A DNA stretch of 40,019 nt from Amycolatopsis pittospori (GCF_013870525.1 NZ_JACBXD010000073.1:1-40019), one strand, 5' to 3'. Shown: positions 15,602 to 23,927, counted from the stretch's first letter. Numbers and translations: made by a program. Notes: generated by a model not told the origin, from the letters alone.

Positions 15602-17041
15602 ATGCGCTTGCGTCTTCTGGCCCCGCTCCTCGCCGCCGCCCTGATCGTGGCCGGCTGCACGGAATCCGGCGAATCGCCCGCTCCGGACGTCCTCCGGGTC
15701 GGCCTGGCCGCCCCGGCGACGTTGCTGCCCGCCGACGTCCGCGACCAGTCCGGGCGGATGCTCACCGGTGCGTTGTGGACGCCGCTGGGCGACTACGACC
15801 CCGCGACGGGAAAAATGACGCCACGGGCGGCGGAATCGGTCACCAGCGCGGATCGGACGACGTGGACGGTCAAACTCAAGGACGGCGGGAGGTTCCACGA
15901 CGGCACCCCGGTCACCGCGAAGTCCTATGTGGACACCTGGGCGGCGATCGGCAAGATGAACTGGCAGGCGTCGAAGGTGGTCAAGGACCTCCTGCGGGCC
16001 AAGGAGATCACCGCACCGGATCCGCTGACCATCCGGATCGTCCTCGACCGGCCGTCCGGCCAGGTCCCGGCGCTGCTCTCGTCGCCCGCGCTGGTCCCGC
16101 TGCCCGAATCGGCACTCGTGTCGCCGGACTGGGACGGGTTCCTCGCGCGGCCGATCGGCAACGGGCCGTTCCGGCTGGACGGCGGCTGGCAGCCGTCGGG
16201 CGGGAAACTGGTCCGGGTGACGGACGCGCCGGGCAAGGCGCGCGTGATCGAACTGAAGGTCGGTGACGCGGCGGCACAGTACGACGAGGTCAAGGCCGGG
16301 AAGCTCGATCTCTCCACGGTGGTCCCGGGCGATCGGCACGAGGCCATGCACGCCGATTTCGCGCAGCGGCACGTGATGTGGGCGCTGCCCAGCGTCTCCT
16401 ACCTCGGTTTCCCTTTGACGGCCGAGCATTTCTCCGACGCGACCGTCCGGCACGGCTTCGCGCTCGGGATCGATCGCGCCGCCCTGGAGGCGGGCGTCCT
16501 GGGCAAGCAGGTCGACCCGGCGAAGTCGCTGCTGCCACCCGCCGTGGCCCCGGGGGAACGCAGCAGCACCTGCCGTCCCTGCACCTTCGACGCCGGAGCG
16601 GGGAAATCCCTGCTGACCCAGGCGGAGTTCCCCACCGGTTCGGCGGTCCACTTCGGACAGCCGCAGGCGAACTGGCTGCGGCCGCTGGCCGAACAGAGCG
16701 GCGCGGCGGTCGGCGTCCCGGTCGCTTCAGATCCCGGCAAGGGGCCGTTCGCGCTCGACCTGAATCTCATGACGCCGAGCCCGCAAGAGGTCCTGAGCGA
16801 GATCGTGAAGGCCACCGGCTACCAGGGCGACAGCTTCGCCGACCTGCTGAAATCCGCCGAGGAGACCGAATCCGCCGACAGCGGCGAGATCTACCGGCTG
16901 GTGGAGAACCAGTTGCTGCGGGACCTCCCGGTGGCGCCGCTGTGGTCCGGGCACGGGCACGCCGTCTGGGCCGAGCGGGCCGGCGACGTCAAGGCGACGA
17001 CGTTCGGGGGCGTGGATCTGTCAGCGATTTCCCTGCGGTAG
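15602..17041 (+). CDS. ABC transporter substrate-binding lipoprotein, oligopeptide/dipeptide type (SBP family 5)
   Basis: 479 residues. The signal peptide ends in IVAGC (lipid Cys19). The N-terminal lobe carries the family-5 pattern: RVGLAAPATLLP, LTGALWTPLGDYDP, then AESVTSADRTTWTVKLKDG with FHDGTPVTAKSYVDTW. The family delivers peptides, nickel or sugars to an ABC importer. No permease or ATPase gene is adjacent, so it is an orphan that must share a transporter encoded elsewhere or act as a receptor. It is a little shorter than typical DppA/OppA proteins. The last 21 bases overlap the convergent LysR gene. Confidence 0.88.
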   Translation: MRLRLLAPLLAAALIVAGCTESGESPAPDVLRVGLAAPATLLPADVRDQSGRMLTGALWTPLGDYDPATGKMTPRAAESVTSADRTTWTVKLKDGGRFHDGTPVTAKSYVDTWAAIGKMNWQASKVVKDLLRAKEITAPDPLTIRIVLDRPSGQVPALLSSPALVPLPESALVSPDWDGFLARPIGNGPFRLDGGWQPSGGKLVRVTDAPGKARVIELKVGDAAAQYDEVKAGKLDLSTVVPGDRHEAMHADFAQRHVMWALPSVSYLGFPLTAEHFSDATVRHGFALGIDRAALEAGVLGKQVDPAKSLLPPAVAPGERSSTCRPCTFDAGAGKSLLTQAEFPTGSAVHFGQPQANWLRPLAEQSGAAVGVPVASDPGKGPFALDLNLMTPSPQEVLSEIVKATGYQGDSFADLLKSAEETESADSGEIYRLVENQLLRDLPVAPLWSGHGHAVWAERAGDVKATTFGGVDLSAISLR

Positions 17042-17920
17042 CCCGAGAGTGCGGTTCCCGGCGACGACGTCGATGAATGCCGAGGTCAGCGGGTCGGGCG
17101 TGCTCCGGCAGTAGGCGGCGAGGGTGCGCCGGATCGCCGGATCGGGGCGCAGGACGCGGCCGGGGAAACCGCCGGGCAGGACGTTGGCCGGAACCAGCGC
17201 GGGCCCCAGACCGGCGGCCGCGAGGACCGGCGCGGCCGCGGTCTGTTCGGTCCGGACGGCGGCCCTGGGCTGGAATCCCGCCGCCGCGCAGGCCTGGTCG
17301 ACGAGGTCCGCCAGGCCGTTGCCCGGCGCGTAGTGCACCCACGCGCAGTCGGCGAGGCTCGCGAGGTCGACCGTGCCGGTGCCGTCGTCCTCGCGCGGTC
17401 CGTCGATCGGCAGGACGACGACGAACTCCTCGGTGCCGAGTTCGCGGACCGGGCCTTCCCAGCCCGCCGGTACCGGTCCGACGGCGACGTCCGCCTCCCC
17501 CGCGGCCATCGCGTCCCGCAGTTCGTCGGCGTGCCGGAACTCCACCAGGCGGACGTCGACGTTCGGCCGCTCCCGCCGCCACACCCGGAGCGCCGCGGGC
17601 AGGACACCCAGGCCGACCGAGTAGACCGTCGCGATCTGCAGTTCCCCGGCTTCCAGCCCGGACGCCTGCCGGGCCGCGCAGCGCGCGCGTTCGGCGTCGG
17701 CGAGGGTGGCGCGGGCGTGCGGCAGCATGGCGCGCCCCATCGGGGTCAACCGGACACTGCGCGGCAGCCGTTCCAGCAACGGGCCGCCGACGCCCTTCTC
17801 CAGGGCGCGCACCTGGTGCGACAACGCGGGCTGCGTCACGTGCAGCATCTCCGCGGCACGGGTGAAGGAACCGGTGTCGACGACGGTCACCAGGTATTCG
17901 AGCTGCCGCAAGCTGGTCAT
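17021..17920 (-). CDS. LysR-family transcriptional regulator
   Basis: 299 residues. N-terminal winged helix (1-60) with the usual LRQLEYLVTVVDTGSFTRAA and QPALSHQVRALE; a linker helix; then a periplasmic-binding-protein-like effector domain (about 90-290) with ELQIATVYSVG. The ATG at 17920 is preferred to the GTG at 17926 because a TAAACT box (minus strand, 17927-17932) lies six bases ahead, consistent with a leaderless transcript. It is divergent from the PRISE-like reductase across 71 bases, the usual arrangement for a LysR regulator and its target. Confidence 0.93.
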   Translation of the reverse strand: MTSLRQLEYLVTVVDTGSFTRAAEMLHVTQPALSHQVRALEKGVGGPLLERLPRSVRLTPMGRAMLPHARATLADAERARCAARQASGLEAGELQIATVYSVGLGVLPAALRVWRRERPNVDVRLVEFRHADELRDAMAAGEADVAVGPVPAGWEGPVRELGTEEFVVVLPIDGPREDDGTGTVDLASLADCAWVHYAPGNGLADLVDQACAAAGFQPRAAVRTEQTAAAPVLAAAGLGPALVPANVLPGGFPGRVLRPDPAIRRTLAAYCRSTPDPLTSAFIDVVAGNRTLGLPQGNR

Positions 17921-17926
17921 GCACAC

Positions 17927-17946
17927 AGTTTATCGGAGCGGTGATA
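17927..17946. promoter_or_regulatory. candidate LysR operator and -10 box
   Basis: AGTTTA (17927-17932) reads TAAACT on the minus strand as the LysR -10 box. It overlaps the dyad TATC-N8-GATA (17931-17946). A regulator bound here would cover its own promoter and lie upstream of the divergent reductase gene, as is typical of LysR control. Confidence 0.35.
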
Positions 17947-17991
17947 TCTATGCCTTGGACTTATCGCCACGGCCGGGCCAGGCTCGGTGAC

Positions 17992-19029
17992 ATGAACGAA
18001 GAACGCAAGGTCGCCCTGGTCGCCGGCGCCAACGGGGTCATCGGCAAGAACCTCATCGCCCACCTGGAGACGCAGCCCGGCTGGCGCGTCATCGGGCTCT
18101 CGCGGCGCGGCGGTCCCGGTCAGATCGCCGTCGACCTGCTCGACGCGGACGACGCCCGCGAGAAGCTGGGCGACCTGGACGACGTCACCCACGTCTTCTA
18201 CGCGGCTTATGTCGACAAGCCGACTTGGGCCGAACTGGTCCCGCCGAACCTGGCGATGCTGACCAACCTCGTCGACGCGATCGAGCCCGCCGCGCCAGGC
18301 CTGCGCCACATCAGCCTCATGCAGGGCTACAAGGTCTACGGCGCCCACCTCGGCCCGTTCAAGACGCCGGCGCGCGAGACCGACGCGGGCCATATGCCGC
18401 CCGAGTTCAATGTGGACCAGCAGGACTTCTTGGAACGACGCCAGGAAGGGAAACCCTGGACGTGGTCGGCGATCCGGCCGTCGGTGGTCGGCGGGACGGC
18501 GCTGGGCAATCCGATGAACCTCGCGCTGGCCATCGCCGTCTACGCGTCGATCTCGAAGGAACTCGGGCTGCCGCTGCGCTTCCCCGGCAAACCCGGCGCG
18601 TACGACAGCCTGCTGGAGATGACCGACGCCGGACTGCTGGCGAAGGCCACGACCTGGGCCGCCACCGGCTCGATGAACGAGGCGTACAACATCGCGAACG
18701 GCGACCTGTTCCGGTGGAGCGAACTCTGGCCTCGAATCGCCCGCTACTTCGACCTGGAGGTGGCGCCGCCGCTGCCGATGTCGCTGAACGTCGTCATGGC
18801 GGACAAGGAAGAGCTGTGGACGTCCATCGCCGCGAAGTACGGCTTGGAAGTGCCCTACAGCGCCGTTTCGTCGTCGTGGGGCTTCGCCGACTTCGTGTTC
18901 AGCTGGGACTACGACATGTTCGCGGACGGATCGAAGGCACGGCGCGCCGGTTTCCACGAGTACGCCGAGACTTCCGCGATGTTCTTCCGGCTGTTCGACG
19001 AGTTCCGGAAGGCGAAGGTCATTCCCTAG
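17992..19029 (+). CDS. atypical SDR, PRISE-like (progesterone 5-beta-reductase/iridoid synthase type) reductase
   Basis: 345 residues from the ATG at 17992. The nucleotide motif is AGANGVIGKNL, followed by SRRGGPG, both typical of the atypical SDR subgroup. The Lys block MQGYKVYGAHLGPFKTPARE (Lys114) matches the RKHYLGPF motif of plant PRISE enzymes, which reduce enones. Where those enzymes carry the catalytic Tyr (pattern like NFYYDQED) this protein reads EFNVDQQDF, with Asn140 at that position. The family reduces activated C=C bonds with NADPH; the actual substrate here is unknown. The gene is divergent from a LysR regulator and its stop shares CTAG with the opposing dehydrogenase. Confidence 0.8.
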   Translation: MNEERKVALVAGANGVIGKNLIAHLETQPGWRVIGLSRRGGPGQIAVDLLDADDAREKLGDLDDVTHVFYAAYVDKPTWAELVPPNLAMLTNLVDAIEPAAPGLRHISLMQGYKVYGAHLGPFKTPARETDAGHMPPEFNVDQQDFLERRQEGKPWTWSAIRPSVVGGTALGNPMNLALAIAVYASISKELGLPLRFPGKPGAYDSLLEMTDAGLLAKATTWAATGSMNEAYNIANGDLFRWSELWPRIARYFDLEVAPPLPMSLNVVMADKEELWTSIAAKYGLEVPYSAVSSSWGFADFVFSWDYDMFADGSKARRAGFHEYAETSAMFFRLFDEFRKAKVIP

Positions 19030-19766
19030 CCGCGCCCGATGTACGGCATCGTGGTCGCCGTGATGGTCAGGAACTGGACGTTCGCGTCCAGCGGCAGCCC
19101 GGCCATGTACAGCACGGCGTCCGCGACGTGCCGGGAATCGAAGGTCGGCTCGGCCTTGACGCTGCCGTCGGCCTGCGGGATGCCGTCGGCCATCCGCAGC
19201 GTCATCTCGGTGGCGGCGTTGCCGATGTCGATCTGTCCACAAGCGACATTCCAGGCCCGGCCGTCGAGGGAGATCGACTTCGTCAGGCCGGTGACCGCGT
19301 GTTTCGTCGCGGTGTAGGCGATACTCGCCGGACGCGGGGCGTGCGCGGAGATCGAGCCGTTGTTGACGATGCGGCCGCCGCGCGGGTCCTGTGCCTTCAT
19401 CATCCGCACCGCCTGCTGCGCGCACAGGAACATTCCGGTGAGGTTCGTGTCGACGGCGCGTTTCCAGTCCGCGAAGGACAGTTCGTCGACGGTTCCGCCG
19501 ACCGAAACCCCCGCGTTGTTCACCAGCAGGTCGAGGTGTCCCCACGCGGCGCGGACGGCGTCGAAAAGGGCGGCGACGGAGTCGGGGTCGGAGACGTCGG
19601 TGGGGACGGCGAGCGCCTTCGCGTCGCCGTCCGCGGTCTCGGCGAGGGCGTCCGCGCGGCGGCCGGCGAGCGCGACCCGATAGCCCGCGCCGAGTAACGC
19701 GCGGGAGATCTCGCGTCCCAGCCCGGATCCCGCCCCGGTGACGATCGCGGTCTTACCGTTGCCCAT
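19026..19766 (-). CDS. SDR family oxidoreductase
   Basis: 246 residues, classical short-chain dehydrogenase: TGAGSGLG (cofactor), NNAG, the catalytic Ser in NNGSISAH, and YTATK. ALAGRR after the second strand favours NADP(H). The start at 19766 has GAGGAGG shortly upstream. The C-terminal part (NAATEMTLRMADG, DANVQFLTITATTMPYIG) resembles predicted 3-oxoacyl-ACP reductase-like or sugar dehydrogenases; the substrate is unknown. Its stop and that of the PRISE-like gene use the same CTAG on opposite strands. Confidence 0.88.
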   Translation of the reverse strand: MGNGKTAIVTGAGSGLGREISRALLGAGYRVALAGRRADALAETADGDAKALAVPTDVSDPDSVAALFDAVRAAWGHLDLLVNNAGVSVGGTVDELSFADWKRAVDTNLTGMFLCAQQAVRMMKAQDPRGGRIVNNGSISAHAPRPASIAYTATKHAVTGLTKSISLDGRAWNVACGQIDIGNAATEMTLRMADGIPQADGSVKAEPTFDSRHVADAVLYMAGLPLDANVQFLTITATTMPYIGRG

Positions 19767-19804
19767 CGATCCTCCTCGAAGCCGTTCTTCGAGGCCCAGG
19801 CTAG

Positions 19805-19840
19805 AAGAACGGCCCGGTGCGTGCGCACCGGGCCGTTCTT
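19805..19840 (-). terminator. strong terminator of the protease gene
   Basis: AAGAACGGCCCGGTGC (19805-19820) pairs perfectly with GCACCGGGCCGTTCTT (19825-19840) around a four-base loop. It lies 15 bases past the protease stop on the minus strand, and in front of the SDR start region. The stem ends in TTCTT on the minus strand. Confidence 0.8.
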
Positions 19841-19854
19841 GTTCTGCCGGTGTG

Positions 19855-21750
19855 CTACTTCTTCGGGGCGACGCCCAGCGCGGCGAGCGCCGGGTCGGTC
19901 ATGATCACGCCAGCCCCGGTGACCGGGTCGAAGCCCGGGGCGCCGAGGTCGATCGCGGTCGAGGTCAGCGCGGAGCGGATCTGGGCCGGGGTCGCGCCCG
20001 GCTTGCCCTGCAGCAGCAGCGCGGCGATGGCGGCCGCACTCGGCGCCGCGGCCGAGGTCCCGAAGAACGGCTGGAATCCGGTCACCGAGGTGGCCACGCC
20101 GTCGGCCGCGGTGATGTCCGGCTTGTTGCGGATCGCGCCGCCGGTGGCGGACACGTTGCCGGGGGTGATCACCGAACCGTCCGGGTTGTAGAACTGCTTG
20201 CGGCGGCCGTCCGAAGTGAACCGCTCCCACTTGCTGGCGGCGGTGAACAGACCCGGGAACGGGCCGGTCGGGTTGGCCGGGTCACCGGTCTCGAGCGCAC
20301 GGCCGAAGGCACCGGCGGCGGGGGCCGCCGCGACACTGAACGCGTTGACCGCGGCCGAGTGACCGGAGGTGACACCGTTGGTGCTGAAGGCTTTCAGCGA
20401 ACCCGAGGCGACGAAGCGGCCGCGGATCACGTTGAGCGCGATGAACCGGTCGGCGCCGCTGTACTTGACGACGGCGACCTTGAAACCCGTGCCGGTGGCC
20501 GGGACCTGGGCGATCTCGTACGGGTTCTGCGTGCCGTTCTGCGAACCCTCGCTGGAGGCGACGACCGAACCGGACGAGTTCAGGACGAACAGGTCGTAGT
20601 CGCTGGTGGCCTTGGCCCACGGGTCCGACCAGAACAGGGTGACGTAGCGGCCGAGCGAGCCGGGCGAAAGCGCGTTGTACAGCTGGGTGGTGCCGCTCGG
20701 GTCGAAGTCGTGCGGCGTCCCGGTGATCCCGGAGATCTTGCTGCTGGAGCCGCGGAAGTCGCCTTCGTAGTAGCCGCTGGTGCCGTCGGTGAGGTTGCCC
20801 GAGTTCCCCGCGGAGGAGAAGTAGAGCGCGCCCGCCGCGGTCACGTCGTTGACGGCCTGCGCGACCGGGCCGTCCTGGAACGGCGACTCGTCGAAGTAGG
20901 AGACGTCGTCGACGATGATCGTGCACTTGCCGGTGGTGCGCAGCGCGCGGATGTTGTCGGCGAAGCTCTGCTCGCTGGTGAACGCGGTCGCGAAACCGAG
21001 CGCGGCGCCGGGCGCCATGTCGTGGATGATCTCCAGCATCGCGGTGCCCTCGTCACCGCTGCCCGCCTGGCCGGGGAGGACGTCGACGGCCGGGAGTTCA
21101 CCGGCGGTCTGCGACGCCTGGAGCGACTTGATGCCGTCCGAGAGCACGCAGACCTTCTGGCCCGCGCCGGTCACGCCGTACTTGGTGCGGGCGGTGTCGT
21201 TGCCGTGCGCCTTGTCGCCCTCGGCGACCTGCAGCGCGGCGGCGGCCTGAGAGGCGGTGGCCTGACGGCGGTCCTGCGGCGCGGATTCGTTCCAGGTCAT
21301 CGCCTGGGAAGCGGCCTTGACCTCGGCGACGTCGCCACGTCCGGCGATCGCGTCGACCGCGCCCAACGGGAGATCGGCGCGGATCGCGCCGGCGGGCGAG
21401 GCGTAGCGCACGGAGCCACCGGCCGCCTTGACGGCGTCCACAAGCGACTGACCGGCGCCCTTGATGTCCACCGCGACGGTGCCGGCGTTGCTCACGCCCA
21501 GCCCGGTCCGGTATTCGGGCAGCTTGCCCGCGAGACCCTTGTCCGCGCGGAGACGCTTCTCGATGACGAGCTGGCTCGACTGCTTGAGCTCAGCGGGCGT
21601 GAGGCTCTTCTTGATGCTCTGCAGTGCGGTGATCCCGGCCTGCGTACGCGCCTCTTCCGACGGCTGGGCGCCGGAAACCGCGGTCGACAGCAGCAAAGCA
21701 CCGACCGCGACCGGAACCGAGCATGTGACCACTCGGCTGAATCTGCTCAT
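19855..21750 (-). CDS. secreted subtilisin/sedolisin-like serine protease
   Basis: 631 residues. Sec signal peptide (cleavage near VSGAQ, about 28), a pro-region (30-180), then a subtilisin-fold core. VCVLSDGI gives Asp205, SSAGNSG gives the oxyanion Asn316, and FFGTSAAAP gives nucleophile Ser566. The usual GHGT histidine is absent: the equivalent block is GDEGTAMLEIIHDMAPGA, placing Glu234 there, as in a branch between families S8 and S53 that may use Glu instead of His (from memory). A beta-rich insertion lies at about 320-460. An AGGGAGAG site precedes the ATG. A 16-bp stem terminator follows the stop. It should be an extracellular protease of the soil lifestyle; activity needs proof because of the Glu. 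Confidence 0.85.
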   Translation of the reverse strand: MSRFSRVVTCSVPVAVGALLLSTAVSGAQPSEEARTQAGITALQSIKKSLTPAELKQSSQLVIEKRLRADKGLAGKLPEYRTGLGVSNAGTVAVDIKGAGQSLVDAVKAAGGSVRYASPAGAIRADLPLGAVDAIAGRGDVAEVKAASQAMTWNESAPQDRRQATASQAAAALQVAEGDKAHGNDTARTKYGVTGAGQKVCVLSDGIKSLQASQTAGELPAVDVLPGQAGSGDEGTAMLEIIHDMAPGAALGFATAFTSEQSFADNIRALRTTGKCTIIVDDVSYFDESPFQDGPVAQAVNDVTAAGALYFSSAGNSGNLTDGTSGYYEGDFRGSSSKISGITGTPHDFDPSGTTQLYNALSPGSLGRYVTLFWSDPWAKATSDYDLFVLNSSGSVVASSEGSQNGTQNPYEIAQVPATGTGFKVAVVKYSGADRFIALNVIRGRFVASGSLKAFSTNGVTSGHSAAVNAFSVAAAPAAGAFGRALETGDPANPTGPFPGLFTAASKWERFTSDGRRKQFYNPDGSVITPGNVSATGGAIRNKPDITAADGVATSVTGFQPFFGTSAAAPSAAAIAALLLQGKPGATPAQIRSALTSTAIDLGAPGFDPVTGAGVIMTDPALAALGVAPKK

Positions 21751-22000
21751 CGATCTCTCCCTGGATTAGCGCCCGGCTAAAGCGCTAGACGGCGTGACAC
21801 CCCGTCACGGAAATCCCTTCGGCTGCCCGAATGAATTACCCACGACCGGGTGTAATGGAGAGAATGTAAGCAGCTACCGGTGATCAGTCCACCGACCAAA
21901 GTCTGGATCGGGCGAAGATCCACATCGTGAGAGTGCGTCCAGCCCGAAAAGACCGAATTCCCGGCCCGACAGGGAAACCGGCGGCTCGGGGCGACCGGTC

Positions 22001-22025
22001 GGATCATGAGTGGGATTCGGGTTAT
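22001..22025. repeat. degenerate half-copy of the TGAGTGG palindromic element
   Basis: GGATCATGAGTGGGATTCGG and the next five bases differ by few changes from the left arm of the palindrome at 29700 (GGTCGTGAGTGGCGATTCGG). The matching right arm is missing, so this is probably a decayed copy. Confidence 0.45.
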
Positions 22026-22073
22026 CGAGGGGGTAAGCAAACGTGGCGCGGCCCGGTCGAGGGTGACGCGACA

Positions 22074-22169
22074 CCGCACTCGGGTGCTTAAAGACGGATC
22101 TCGCGTGATCAGAACCCGCACACCCGAGTGCGGCCTCCAGGCACGCGAATCACGTGCCTGATCACGCGA
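22074..22169. repeat. two interlocked inverted repeats
   Basis: CCGCACTCGGGTG (22074-22086) is the exact reverse complement of CACCCGAGTGCGG (22121-22133). TCGCGTGATCA (22101-22111) is the exact reverse complement of TGATCACGCGA (22159-22169). The pairs cross, so RNA could form a pseudoknot. CACGCGAATCACGT also repeats directly at 22142 and 22163. Confidence 0.65.
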
Positions 22170-22297
22170 ATCACGTCTTCACTCCACCGCCGACCACCAC
22201 ACAACACCGAAGAGTTATCGCGACTGGAGCGACGTAACACCCCGCGCAGGTCGGACGAGTTCCTTCCGCAGGTTCCACCTCGAAGCGGGAGAGCACC

Positions 22298-22909
22298 ATG
22301 AACGACGCGTCCGAGCCGTACTTCCACCCTGCGCCGGCACCGCCCGGGCCCAAGCGCTGGCCCTGGGTTCTCGGCGCCGTCGTCGCGGTCGCGGCGCTCG
22401 CGACGACGTTGACCCTCGTACTCCTGGGCAACGAACGCGGCGGGAACGTCCAGTCCGGCGCAGCACCGAAATCGACCGGATCACCTTGCCGGAGTCAAGA
22501 TCTGAAGCCGCCTTGCCAGGGCGTCAACGGCTGGGTCCTCGCCGACGGCTCCTACGAGAGCACCACCCGGACGACGCCGCCCGCCTACGTGGCACCGACG
22601 ACGACCAGTCTCCCGCCGCTCACCCCCGCCGATTTCACCCTGGAACCGAAGACCCACTCCAAACAATGCTTCGGTTCCGCCGGCTGCGTCGTGGTCGTCG
22701 AACCCGCCGTGACCTACAAAGGCACGGACACCATGCTGGGTCACGGCATGTGTTCGATGACCTACGACATCACGGGCGACAAGTCGGGCACGGTCACCGA
22801 CACGCTCACCTTCGTCGGAACGAGCGTGTCAGTCCACCGCTCCGTGCTTTCCACCCCGTCGTCGAAAACGAAGGTGTCCATCACCATCGTCGACGTTTCC
22901 TGTAACTGA
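22298..22909 (+). CDS. single-pass exported protein of unknown function
   Basis: 203 residues. A Pro-rich cytoplasmic N-terminus (1-20) precedes one transmembrane helix (about 22-44), then a Thr/Pro-rich stalk and an outer domain. Six Cys (64, 73, 124, 130, 152, 202), all outside, could form three disulfides. GGGAGAG precedes the ATG. No family recognised. It is convergent with the quinone-reductase-type gene, six bases apart. Confidence 0.7.
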   Translation: MNDASEPYFHPAPAPPGPKRWPWVLGAVVAVAALATTLTLVLLGNERGGNVQSGAAPKSTGSPCRSQDLKPPCQGVNGWVLADGSYESTTRTTPPAYVAPTTTSLPPLTPADFTLEPKTHSKQCFGSAGCVVVVEPAVTYKGTDTMLGHGMCSMTYDITGDKSGTVTDTLTFVGTSVSVHRSVLSTPSSKTKVSITIVDVSCN

Positions 22910-22915
22910 GCCGCC

Positions 22916-23827
22916 TTAAGGGAACGTCAGTACGACCTTCCCGCGCCCATGGCCCGTCTCGATTTCCCGGTGTGCCTCGGCGGCCTCACCGAACGGATAG
23001 ACCCGCCGCACCAGGAACCGCAACTCCCCCTTGGCATACAGCGAAGCGAGCATCCCCAGCCGCTCGGCCGACCGCGTCCCGGTGACCACTCGCGCGCCGA
23101 ACTCGGGCGCACGGGCGTGGTCGACCAGGGTCAGTACCCGATCCGGGTCCCCGGCCAGCTCCAGCGACAGATCGAACGCCACGCCGCCGGCGCCGTCGAG
23201 TGCCGCGTCGACGCCGGAAGGTGCGAGGGCTCGGACCCGGTCGGCGAGTCCGTCGCCGTAGACCACCGGTTCGGCGCCGAGCGAGCGGACGTAGTCCTGG
23301 TTCGCCTCGCTCGCGGTGCCGATGACCTTCGCGCCCCGCAACACGGCGAGCTGGACGGCGGCGGTCCCGACCGCGCCCGCCGCGCCGTGGATCAGCAGCG
23401 TTTCCCCGCGGGCGATCCGCAGGGAGTCGAGCGCCAAGTACGCCGTCTGCGTCCCGGCGGTGAAGCCACCCGCGACCTCCCAAGGCATCTCCGGTGGCTT
23501 CGGCGTGACGTTCTCCGCGGGCACCACGATGTACTCGGCGTAGGCCCGCACGGCGGTGAACCCGAGCACCTCGGCCCCCGCGACGAGGCCGGTAACCCCG
23601 GAACCGACCTCGTCGACGACCCCGGCGAACTCGTTCCCCGGGACACGCGGCCAACGCAGCTCGAGCCCCGCGGGTTCCCAGCCCGCCCGCACGGCCGCGT
23701 CGTACGGCTGCACCCCCGCCGCCTTCACCCGCACCCGGACCTCTCCCGCCCCGGCGTGCGGCTCCTCCAGCTCCAGCACCCGGAGCACCTCCGGACCACC
23801 GGCTTCCGTGAACGCGGCCGCTTTCAT
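22916..23827 (-). CDS. NADPH-dependent quinone reductase-like oxidoreductase (zinc-free MDR)
   Basis: 303 residues of the medium-chain dehydrogenase/reductase superfamily. GroES-like N-terminal domain with PGNEFAGVVDEVG (64-76), Rossmann motif IHGAAGAVGTAAVQLA (146-161), and no structural zinc Cys cluster, as in quinone oxidoreductases (QOR). The start at 23827 has GGAGGA seven bases upstream. The promoter region carries a MerR-style dyad, so expression is probably induced by a small molecule or stress. It likely reduces quinones, enones or aldehydes with NADPH in the cytosol. Confidence 0.88.
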   Translation of the reverse strand: MKAAAFTEAGGPEVLRVLELEEPHAGAGEVRVRVKAAGVQPYDAAVRAGWEPAGLELRWPRVPGNEFAGVVDEVGSGVTGLVAGAEVLGFTAVRAYAEYIVVPAENVTPKPPEMPWEVAGGFTAGTQTAYLALDSLRIARGETLLIHGAAGAVGTAAVQLAVLRGAKVIGTASEANQDYVRSLGAEPVVYGDGLADRVRALAPSGVDAALDGAGGVAFDLSLELAGDPDRVLTLVDHARAPEFGARVVTGTRSAERLGMLASLYAKGELRFLVRRVYPFGEAAEAHREIETGHGRGKVVLTFP

Positions 23828-23867
23828 GTCGTTCCTCCAGTGCCGTTCCCCAGTTGTCGTGACCACC

Positions 23868-23895
23868 CTCGTATCTCCACTTAACTGGAGGTCAA
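23868..23895 (-). promoter_or_regulatory. MerR-type promoter/operator of the quinone reductase-like gene
   Basis: On the minus strand TTGACC (23890-23895) and TACGAG (23868-23873) flank the dyad CTCCAgTTAAgTGGAG (23875-23890). A dyad filling the spacer between -35 and -10 is the hallmark of MerR-family activation. The spacer measured to TACGAG is 16 bases; a shifted -10 would make it longer. No MerR gene lies in the window. Confidence 0.5.
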
Positions 23896-23915
23896 GACTT
23901 GTCGGTGTGACGTTC

Positions 23916-23921
23916 TAAGCT
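23916..23921 (+). promoter_or_regulatory. -10 box of the GNAT gene
   Basis: TAAGCT lies six bases before the GTG at 23928, indicating a leaderless transcript. It is divergent from the MerR-type promoter. Confidence 0.4.
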
Positions 23922-23927
23922 GCGCAC

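Larger units (their letters stand above)
21751..22297. other. 547-base intergenic region between divergent genes
   Basis: No convincing gene. Near the protease start TAGCGC (21767-21772) and GCGCTA (21782-21787) form a small dyad. A one-armed copy of a repeat from 29.7 kb lies at 22001-22025, and two interlocked inverted repeats lie at 22074-22169. Short frames on the minus strand here lack ribosome sites and any recognisable protein. Confidence 0.6.

Noticed and set aside
21777..22327. Small minus-strand frames in the intergenic region
   Set aside because: No ribosome sites or conserved pattern, and they run through the inverted repeats.
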